NCBI GenBank assembly: GCA_033063855.1 | Contig: CP093831.1 | Coordinates: forward strand, 11,904,001 to 11,968,000 | Reading direction: 5' to 3' | DNA: 64,000 bases | DNA from: Smittia aterrima | Taxonomy: Eukaryota; Arthropoda; Insecta; Diptera; Chironomidae | Shown: piece after piece, positions 35,341-46,200 of the stretch | Layout: the number at the start of each line of letters is the position of its first letter | Numbering within the stretch: the stretch's first letter is position 1 | Notes under the pieces: generated by a model | Seen by the model: the letters and a program-made list of their open reading frames with translations, nothing else | The model's database searches: none | Told to the model about the DNA's origin: nothing | Position numbers and translations under genes: made by a program

Positions 35341-37038
35341 TTAGGAAAACACGATGTTGTTCTCGAAATACGAACAAATGGGCTCGTCATTTCCTCGACT
35401 GCCGCGATCCAGAAGCACTAACTCAAACGTAACTATCGTTCCGATCATCTGTTATCGAGGAATTTATATTAAGCTTATGATTCGAATAAATTTACTCACA
35501 GCCAATATCATCTGTCGCGTGATGAAGAAGAACTTATTTCCAGACAACGAGATGTCTTCCGTTTGAATCATGTCGGATAATCTTTTAAGCTGAGAAAATT
35601 GAAAATGAGAGAAGGGTCGATATCGTCAAAGTGATAAACAGCCAGTTACCGTCCGTAGGTTAAAGACTTACATTCACACTCCAGTGACTTGCTGGAGCGT
35701 TTCGAATAGCAACGAGTGGATATCTTGAGGCATTGTGGACAGAACTGCACGAGTAGAGAAGAATCGTTGTCCGAATTATCAGAAACGATAGATACAAATA
35801 AAAATAAAGTTCATTTATAAAGTAAGGCTTGTCCTCGCTTCTGCAATGGAAAGATATAATATCTTAGATATTTGCGATTATTGTTAAGCCTCGAGCAAGG
35901 AAATCGACAGACTTACTTTATCGCTTCGGCTATTTTTGTGCAAATAAGAAACAAGTTGTGAGACAAAGAGAAAAGCACCAAAAGCGATATTTGAGCGTCG
36001 ATGTAGTCGAGTAAGTCAATGAGATTGGTGAAATGTAGTCGAATTTCGAGCCAAAAGTTCTGATCCATTTGACTTATTGGCGTGTGCCGCAATCGTTCAT
36101 TCAATTGATTGAAACGTGTCCAAAGACCAAGACTGAGAATTGTAATAAAAAAATCTACGAAATTCCAGCAAAACACCATAAGTGTAATTGTCCATTGAAA
36201 TATTGGAAATATCCACCAACGAAACGGCAAAACTTCTAACAAATGTGGTCGCTCTCGTCTCATGTAGTTGTGGAGAAATGTTATTTTCTTCGACACGTTG
36301 CAATGCAATATCTGATTGTGATTCTCGTGTAGCTCCATTCCAATGAACATGAGATGCTCAGTTAGGTAAGTTACAACGAAAACAAGTCCAATCAAGCGAA
36401 TCTTCAGAGATAGACTCATCCCAGTCGTTGTGTAAGGCTCGGAAAGAAATGGCTTCTCCATTTTCGTCCAGAAACTCATAATCTTCTTCCACTTTGTGGC
36501 GAGATATAAAAGCAAAAAGGATTGAGCGACGCAGTCAAAGTAAAACAATATTAGCTCTGAAATTGAAAACACACGATTAAAGACGATGTCGCCAAGACAA
36601 TGTTTCGCTTCACCTGCTATAAGTAAGTTAAAACCTTGCGAAAATCCCTTCAAGAACATCAAGCAAACTTCGAATGTTCCGACAAACAGATAAATCGAAG
36701 TATAAATTGTCCTAACCGCAGTCCATTTAAACCTAATGTTACGAACATCCTCGTCCAAAACACCAATCACCGGCAAGTTTCCGAAAATCTGTCCAACTGA
36801 AAAGAAACATTCCGTCGAATTAATTTTCCACTTGGGAAGAGGTCAGACAAGGAAAACCTGTTAGCAGAGGTCCAATCACTTCGTGGAAGGAGGGATGCTT
36901 CTTCTGCTCGAAGGCTTTAAAGACATGTCTTTCCAACTCGTTAGGTTTGATGACTTTTCGATGCGAAAATTGCCTAAACTGATCATTGATTTCAGAAATT
37001 CGTTCGCTTTGCCCGAGAGACTTTCTGTAAAGCTTCAT
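35341..37038 (-). CDS. Sugar gustatory receptor (array copy 9)
   Basis: Complete receptor: minus-strand exons 37038-36858, 36796-36614, 36556-35917, 35840-35672, 35589-35500 and 35448-35341, 1,371 nt, 456 residues. Starts MKLYRKSLGQ, with HPSFHEVIGPLL, GQIFGNLPVIGV, LATKWKKIMSFW, FCWNFVDFFITILSLGL, ISLSGNKFFFITR and VTFELVLLD. The C-terminus is longer than in the others and ends ...NIVFS. The intron 36557-36613 is 57 nt, a multiple of three, and has no in-frame stop, so a simple ORF search reads through it; I treat it as an intron because it has good GT-AG ends and its removal brings the segment closer to family length. Confidence 0.88.
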
Positions 37039-40000
37039 TTTTCTAGAAATTACTTTCGATTTAAAGCTCAGTCTATACTTCAATGCGAGCCTCGCGCTTT
37101 GGTTTTTCACCTAGCGTGACTGTTAAACACATTTTAACTTGCAACCTTGTAAAAAAATTTAACCAACACTTGACATGACTCGAGCAAATTGAAGTTTGTT
37201 TGGTGTCGTCGTAGTCGTCAACTTCTAAGCATGCGACGATAATTTAATTTCCTCGGATCTCAAGCCTTTAAACATTTTGCTTCACTTTACAAAACATTAT
37301 GGACATTAAAATGAATAACGAACTGGCACAAATTGGCAGTTTAATGCTTCGCTGTTTACGCAAGGACAAAGTCAATAAGTTGATGCATCGAATCAACAAA
37401 CCCTGACACATTTGCTCTAAGATCCGATAAATTTCACTTTCCTTCATCTTTTCATCTCTCAAAAATTTAATAATGAGACAATTTACTTTTGTGTAATTAA
37501 TTTTGATGAAATGAAAATGTTTTCATGTCGTGAGACGAAGAAAACAATTTCTCATCTCAACTCAACAAGTGAGCAATCGTTGATTTCGTAGCAGAAAAAT
37601 ATTTTCATGAAAAAAAAGCGCTGCAATTTAATTATTGTCGCTGCAGGTTTCCTACGCTCGATTTCGAGTTCGTGGTCATTAAACTTGTTCACAAATTATA
37701 TTTTATCTCATCTCTGTCGCTAATTATAGAAAACAGAAAAATTGAATGAACAAAGCGGAACTTTTCGCATAAATCCGAAAGGAAATAAAAGTTTTTCGAG
37801 GTATTTTTCAATCCGAGATGGCATCCTAGAGATAGCAGATGACTGAGCGTCAAAGCGAGCAGCGTGATTGCCATAAGGTGTTAGGTGTGGCAGAGCAGAT
37901 AATGAAAATGAAATAAAATCGCAAGCTATAAAGTAAATGATCCAAGTAAGCCATGAAAATATTTAAAAAGAAATCAATAATCCTCGAATAAAAAGTCTCA
38001 GATACTTAAACTGAAATAAAGTTTTGTGATGTGCATCGATCAGAATAATTGAGAATTGGAGTTCAAACTGCGATCAAATGGTTCGTTAAATTCATTCTCG
38101 ATTACTTAGTTCGAAGAAGAAAAAACAATAAATTCATTTCAAATGTTTCTACGCTCTTTTAACTCGCTAGTTCGATTGCCAAAACTCGATGCTTCTTGAA
38201 GCGGAAAAAAAAGTTTCGCATCTGATTTTCTCTTCTAAATATTTTGCATTTCTTAATGTGCGGAGATGAAGAAGAATTTTCTTTAACTTCTTTTGGCTAA
38301 AAATAGAAAATTTTCTTTTTCGTAAAAATATTAATATTTTTTTTTTTGGCTTTTCATAATCATTAAGCGATCAGGTTGTTGAAGATTTTCTTTTATTTTT
38401 AAACCTTTTTCTCTTCTTCTCGCTTGCTGGTCACAACATTCTTGCTCGCTCTGTGTTGTTTCGCTTCTATTTTTATCGACTCATCACCATTCCGAAGTGA
38501 ATTCAACTTGACAGTTCTCGATAGCCAAAACCGTGAAATCGAGCGCCTGAAAATTGTCCCAAATCGCTCGTTCGAAGTCGCGAGGAGACAATCATTTCGA
38601 GAGAACCGCTATAAATAAACATTACCTACTGACAACTAAACAAAACATGATCGACACTCGTCTCAAACAAAACAAACCAGAAGAATTTTCACGTTTGCGA
38701 AAATATTTTTAGCCGATCTAAGGTGAGCTTAAGTTTGCTTTAGGAAGAGCAAAACGAAAGTTCAAGAATACTTTCGTTTGATCTTAACATACTTAGATCG
38801 CTCAGCAACTGCTGTAAAATTTCAGGAGATTAATTGATTTAATTAATATTTCTTTTAAGTTTTGAAGCGAAACTATCAGAGATTCCAATTAATCTGTCAT
38901 CTTGTTACATCCAGACGAAGCTTGTTAATCTGACTCTTTCAATCAAATTAATTTCTCACTCTCCAGCTCAAGCGAATCGTTTACTGTCGTTTTTATTAAG
39001 ATTATTATATTTTTGAAAGCAGAATCCTCAAATTCTGATTCACCACGACACACGCGCCATGAAAATTTGTCACTTCATTTTGCTAAGACTTCGTCTTTGC
39101 TCGCTGTAAAATCTTGAGGCGTAAAAATATTAAAATATTCCAATGAATAACATTATGACGGAAAGAAATACTCCCAGCGAGAAAATGTTGAGCTCTGAAA
39201 ACTTCTGAATCATTCGGTTGAGATGAAACAGGTGGAAGTCTGCAATTAGAGATGATCTGCAAGGATATCATGTTGTTCGTCATTTAAGAAATATTTTCTA
39301 AGGTTTCTCATGATCTAGGAATTCATGGTGGGCTAATATGATTTCTGTAATATTCTGAATCTGAGTTTCGGATAAACACATTTTGTGGGTGGGTTGAGAA
39401 ATCACAAACAGTCTCTGACGCAAATATTTTTCGACTGGAAATAACAATCAAGTCAACAAAATTTTTGACTGGGCGATGCTTGACAGTCAAATATTTGCGG
39501 AGATGATCAACGATGAGTTCAAAATCATTGTAATTTAAAATCCGAAGTCATTTGGCTAGAAACGCTTTTCATTCGCAATAAATTTCCTCGAAGTGTTTTT
39601 CCATTCAAGCGCAAAGAATTCGCCAACTAACGCGAGTAAATAGTTCATGTGCCTATAATTAAATAATTCGAATAATTCACATCACGAGAGAAGTCCTTCG
39701 CAAGAAGCTTAAATTTTTTTTTGCTTGTTTTCTTTGGACTCGTCTCGAAATAGAAACGCACACTTGAAGATCAGCACGAAGTCTTGTTGATGAAGAGGCG
39801 CACACATTAGAAACAACTGTTTGCAAAAGTGTTATGTGCGATAAATTACCGACACTTTGATATTTCAATGCAATAGGAATCGAATTGAGGCGGAAAACAT
39901 CAATAAATTTTGTTCTATTTGAACTCGAAAAAGGCGGAAAGTCGCTACTCCGATTAAGCTTCAAGCGATCGCTTACACTTCACTAAGTGGTGATCGAGCT

Positions 40001-43000
40001 CGTTGAGTAACATTTTATAAGATTAAAGCAGAATGAGTTAATAGAGAGAGAGAGTTTAAAAATCGAAGAAATATCGGAATGGAAGAGTAACTCGTTTCGA
40101 TTCAAGGAAATCTTGAAGAAAGCAAACTGTAAATTGACAGCAAATTGTCGTTTCTTCCAAGCTATTGCATTTCAATTTTATAGTAAATAGAGAATCGCTT
40201 AGGTAAATGATTCCGTCGATTAAATTTCCCTTCGTACTCAGCTCAAACCACTGGAGTACCTCCGGATTTCCTTTATCAGTTTGTGCATTGGATATCCACA
40301 AGTTTTCCTCTAACTTCTTATACCTCAAACTTTTCTGTTTTAAATCGAATGTCTAAGTAGTCAGCGAACAAGTTTTTTTTGCCTCTTCTTATTCTCTTCA
40401 AACGCCGACGCGTTTTTCTAAAAATAAATGAAAATCGAAAGAAATATTTTCTTTTGCCTCTTCGCGCGCCCATCTCTTACTTTGATTTCTTTCCCACAAG
40501 TAACGTGAACAGGAGATCGGGTAGTGAGAAAAGAAGAGTAAATAGCACGAACCTTCAATCGTCTGCTAGAAAAACGGAGCTCGGCTCATGATCGCGAATG
40601 TGAGAAAAATTTTCAAAGAAGTTTTTCAGTTCAGTTTTAATTTTGACATCGGCGAGTTGCATTGCCTAAGAAACCAGTTGCTTAGCAAAGTTAATTTTTT
40701 AGAAGAAAAAAGCTACTCCCACTTCAACTCGAGGATTAATTTTCTTGTGTAATTAAAAGTCGTTCCATCTCCGATCAAAACGATTCTCCAGCCGCTCGAA
40801 CAATCAAGGATTACGCGTTTTCGCGAGATTTGTGGAATTTATTCGTGGAGCAAATTAGAGAAATTTCTCGAAGCGAAGTGAAAATTTTTTCGCATTACGT
40901 AACGCAGCAAAGAAAAGCAGAAAAATAAAAAGAAAATTTCGAGATTTGTGAAAAAGTGTGTAGCCGATCTTGTCGGCTGCCTTCTAGAAAAATGTATTTT
41001 TGAATACTTTTCGCGGCTCCGCGTAAATTTAATCTCCTTCTAGTGTGTGATTTGAAAATTTCATAATTTTAGAAAACTTCCAAGAAGAAAAAAAGTGAAA
41101 AGTTTCAATGACAAATTCTGTTATTGATAAGAGAAGAAATGATTGATGATATCGATCAAGGAAAAGAAGAGAATTTCGTGCAAATAAATTAAATTGAGAG
41201 TGAATCAATAAGAAAATTGAAAATTCCGAAAAGAAAATATTTTTGTCGATGATTAAGTGTGAAAAAAATTAATTTCCATTTTCTTTCCCTAAAAACTCTC
41301 CACAGTGAAACGAGTGAGGATCGCTAACATCTGATAAATTTCGTCTGCTCAAGCTATTTTAATTTTCCGGGGATAAAAGAAGTTTAAATAGTTTTGAACG
41401 CAAAGAAATTTTCATCTTCCACTGCGCTATTTTGGATTTTTATCTTAACTTGTTTCTTAGTGTAAAAGGTGAGGATCGAAGAAAATAAATAAATCCCACA
41501 CCTGAAGCAAGTCTGTGCACTCTCCGACCGAATGATCTATTTTAATCTGGCTCCTAAGAATGTGAATCGCAAGTGCGGTGCGAAAAGTAATGGCAAATTG
41601 GAAAAGTCAATGCCAAGCTCTCTCACTTAATGTGATCCGACTCTGTGTCGAGTGAAAACTCCGAGCATTGAAAGTTGAGATTAGCTCCAAGAGCAATGTG
41701 CATGCGAAAAGACATAAAAGTGTTGGAAAATTATTTTCGTAACGAAAAGATAAAAATAAAAGTGCTTCTTCTTAATCTTTAGAAGAAAAGCCAGGAAAAA
41801 GCGAAGATAAAATATATTTAAATTAAACGAATTGTGAAATCACGAAAAATATCTTTCGACTTTTTCATGGTGTCGAAAATAAAAACGAAGAAATCCACTC
41901 CTGAGTCGGCTTCGAAAATAGAATCATGTGAAGATTGAAAAGTATGTGACGATGAGGATCAGAAGATGATGAAAAGCGTGTGGTCAGATCTCATAAGATG
42001 TGTAATAATCATGCGACAGACGAGAGCAAAAGATCTGTCAATGAAAGTCTCTCGAGATGCAATTGCAAGTGAAAAATGAGAGCAGGAAGTCGCCGAGGAA
42101 TGTGCAAATGATTTATGACTGAGTAATGTGATGAAAAGAATTTCAATTCGAGAAAAAGAAAAACGAAAGTGAAATCGTATAAAATGAATTCATCGATCAA
42201 AAGTGAAATTAAAGAAAGCGCGTCACTATCTTAAAGAGCAATTAAAATAGATCAAAGGCGAATTGTGTTGCCAAACACTTGCGGATGTTGAACTTTTGTG
42301 TTGAATAAAAATAAAATCAGTGAATCGTGAGATGAATCGTGACATGAAAGTCAAATCGTGATTTTTGGTGCGACGACGACGGAAAACTTTTCAAGTTCAA
42401 GGATTCTTTCGTTTTCCAATGAATTTTTGAACTAAGACAGACGAAGTTTAGTCTAAACGAAGTCGTTAAAAAGTTGAAGAACTTACTTAAGCAAGTCGGT
42501 TTCTTCTTGTGGAATTAAATGTTGTTGACATTTCAACAAATTTCCATCGAATGAAAACATTATTGCAAAGTTTTTCCCCCTTTCCCTCACTAGAATGTTC
42601 AAGTTTAAAACAAGACTCGTAAATTTTCGTCACGTCGCACCAGTTTTTCAATCTATCACGATGAGATTTGGCATCGCTCGATACATTTTATGTGTGATCT
42701 GAATCCTCAAAACCGCAAAACTCTATTCCGTCAATCATGAAATCAATTTGCAATTTGTAGTTTGACATCAATCGCAATGTTATCTAATGCAATGTTTCTT
42801 TCTCAATCTTTCGTGCAAAACAAAAAACAACTCAACAGGAGTAAGTTCTGTGAAAATTCAACCGCAACAACGTTCAACGCCTAGCAACAAAACTTTGTGA
42901 AAATTAAAGCACTTCACTTCGTCTAAACTGCGCCTGAAGTTAAATATTTATACAGAAAAGAAAAAGAGAGAGAAATATTTTTTCTTACTGGCGAGGATTT

Positions 43001-43247
43001 TAGAGAAAACAATTAATTGCAAAATAGATTTCGTTCTTCGAGTAATTCAAGAATAAAAACGAATTCGATTTCGAACTGAAATAAAAACCGACCCCAACTG
43101 TCAGTCAGTTGGTGAGATCATGAGTTTATTCATCCATCATTAAAAAAAGTTACAGACAGTGAATACCCAGTTGAGTTTAACCCAAAAGTTTACTCAAAAA
43201 AAGCAAAACAATTAATCAAAGTAGTGGAAAAGTAAATTCAAACAATC
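37039..43247. other. Gene-free stretch upstream of projectin
   Basis: 6.2 kb without a supported gene. It separates the 5' end of receptor copy 9 (-) from the projectin start (+), so both promoters must be here. Perfect matches to the MEF2 consensus YTAWWWWTAR occur at 38297-38306 and 40418-40427, which would suit a muscle gene, but such matches are expected about every 2 kb at this base composition. A TCAGT initiator-like sequence at 43101-43105 lies about 22 nt after an ataaaaa run and 145 nt before the ATG; weak evidence for a start site. A frame at 38424-38618 resembles a signal peptide but has no ATG. Confidence 0.45.
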
Positions 43248-46200
43248 ATGGTGGTCACACCAGCAGCGAATGGCAATTTTGCGCCATATTTTAAACAAAA
43301 ACCGCAACTGCAACAGGCCGATGATGGCAACAAGTTGATTTTCGAATGTTCGTTGTCTGCGAACCCTCAGCCATCAATCGAATGGTGGCGTGGAGAGGAG
43401 CAACTCAACGAAGCTGATGGACGCACGTTCTTCAAAATTGCACCTAATAGTGAAGCTGACTCGTTTAATGTCTCTTTGACACTCGACGACGTCGTTGAAA
43501 CCGACGCTGGATTATATCGAGTTGTCGCTAAAAACGCTTCGGGTGAAGTAGCAGCTTCCATCAATTTGAACTTTAGCCGTAAGTCAAATACTTTTGTTTC
43601 TTTATCAACACAGACATTGTATGAATTTCCTTGAGATTGACCTTGACAGATCAATGACCATCTAAGATTCTTTAAGACTTTTTCTCTCTCAGTTTAAATT
43701 GAAAACTTTTTCAATCTGTCAGTAGGATTAATGACAATTTCAATAAAACCAGAACCTGAGTCCATGCAACTTCAATAAATCTTCTGTCACTATGACAAAT
43801 GGAATCAGATTCCTTTAGATTGCAAAGAAAATTCAATTGAAACTTAAAATATTTACATTAAAATCTTTTCGTATTTGAAATCTTTTAGCTGCTGACGAAC
43901 CGCAAGAAAAGTAAGCAAAAATGTTTGATCGCTCTACATAAACTTCTTTTGAAAGTTTTTGTTTGATTTCGCTTATGCTCGTCAGAGAGATTTCAAAGTT
44001 TTAGACGGTTTATCGTAATATTTCACTCGCTTGCTGTTGATTCGTTTAAAGGCTTTATCGAGTTGTTCGCATTAGAAGTTTGTCGTTCAATTTTCATTTT
44101 ATGATTTAAGATTCAAATTTTCTTACCAAACTTTTCATTTTACATGCTTCCTAACACGCTTTTAGAGGTTGTTGAAGAGGTGCCGGAGGTACACGAAAGG
44201 TAAAAAACGAGACGTTACCTTCAACATAATTTTGTTTTGCATGAAAATCGATTTAATTTTTGAGTTTTGTTTGTATTTTTTCCGCTCGAAAAACTCTCAG
44301 AAATAATTAACGTGGTAAAATAATATTTTTGCAATAGACAAATTGATGGCCTTGCTCCGACTTTCTTGAAGAAGCCGGCAATTCGTCAGGAAGATGACGG
44401 AAAGCGTCTCTTGTTCGAGTGTTTAATCAAGGCTGATCCCGTCCCCACAGTGAAATGGGCTCATAACGAAACGCCCGTCACAGACAATGACCGCCATAAG
44501 GTTAATATTAATATAAACAACATCTTGTCAAAAGTCTTAAATCATCTTTTTTTAATTTGTTTCGTTAAATCCGCAGCTGTCAGTCGATAAAGATGGCAAG
44601 CAGTACCACGCCGCCCTTGAAATCAAAAATGTTACCGTAGAGGATGCCGGTAAATACAAGGTGACGGCCAAGAACGAGCTTGGCGAAAGCAACGCAACCA
44701 TCACATTGAACTTTGACAGTAAGTAGCACCTGATGCAGTAAACAACTTTTCGTCGAAAATAAACAAAAATATGATGAATGAAAAATCACACACACATATT
44801 CGAAAGCTTTTCTTTCACCTCAGCTATTAATAACACTAAACGCAACACAATTTTCTTTAAGCTTTTGCCCTCCTTTCTTCTCGACTTAATGCAACAACAT
44901 CTCTTGTTTTCCTAACTCCGAGAGAACCGCAACAATTCTATAAATAGTTTTCCGATTCTCTCGCTCGCAAAACATTTTATTTTCCTTTCTCACTTTTCTT
45001 TAATTGGGTTAACTTTTCTCTCAAAATTTTCTGGAATTTTTCTCGAGTTTTATCACAACTAAAACTTTCTCTCTCATTTTTTTTCTAACTTGTGATCATC
45101 TTTGTTTAAACATCATTAAACCGGCGACGGAGATGTTGTGTGTGTGAGATTCATGTGTTTATGTAAAAAAAAAAAACAATCAACCACTTGTTCTTCGGGA
45201 AAATTCTCTCTCACAACTTCTATCTCTTTCTATCTGAATGTTATTTTTTTCTGTCGGCGATCTACTCTCGTGAGGGGAAATTGCCGATGATGATCACGAT
45301 GATTTGTAGTTGCGGGTATTTTTGGACGATCACATTTGTTTATTATTCATTGTGATATTTCTGTTTGCCCCTTCGCACGTTGCTTCACTTGGAGGAAACG
45401 AAAATAATTTCGTGAGACTTTTCCTATTTTTAAAGTCTTTGCGCTGTAAATAGCGACGAGAGTTAAATAACTTTTCGGGATGTTTTCATTTTGCGGGGGC
45501 GAGAATATTTTTGCTCCAATGGCTCATCGATGTAAATCTCTTTTGAACGTCTTTACTCATTTGAACAAACCCCCTGTTAATCCAAGGCGATGAAGCTCCT
45601 GTTCCTGACGACGGATGTAAGCCAACATTCACTGAGAGACCAATCATCAAACAACTTGATGACGATAAAGTTTTGTTTGAATGTCGATGCGTTGGAGACC
45701 CAAAGCCGGATATTGTCTGGTAATTTAAGCATGCCTATAATGTTTGAGATTTAAGACTAATCGATTGACTTTGACAACAGGTTCCATGGCAATGAACAGC
45801 TTGTGAATGGACCTCGTTACCACATGTTACTCGAGGCTGATCAGAAGCTTTACTACATTGCAAAGTTGGAGATTCGTGGTGTTCAAGCTACAGACAAAGG
45901 AGAATATCGTGCTGTCGCTAACAACAAGCATGGCGAGAGCGTTGCAACGATTAACTTGAACTTTGATAGTGCGGCTGGAGGAGCCCCAAAGTAAGTTTTG
46001 CCTTTGCTTTGCTTTAGAATGGAATTTACTTCAATCGTTTCCATTGTAGAATCCCGGCCGGCAAACCACCACGTTTCCCCAAAAAGCCAACAATTAAACA
46101 GGATGAAGATCCGATTAGCGAAGAAATGCTTCTGATCATGGAGTGCATTTTAGAAGCCAATCCAAGTCCCGAAATTCGTTGGTTCCGAGGCGAAACTGCC

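Noticed and set aside
38424..38618. 64-codon frame with a signal-peptide-like hydrophobic start
   Set aside because: It begins at TTG, has no in-frame ATG, and no supporting upstream exon or family match was found.
38297..40427. Two MEF2 consensus matches as projectin enhancers
   Set aside because: Matches of this loose AT-rich consensus are expected by chance at this density; not listed as separate regulatory features.
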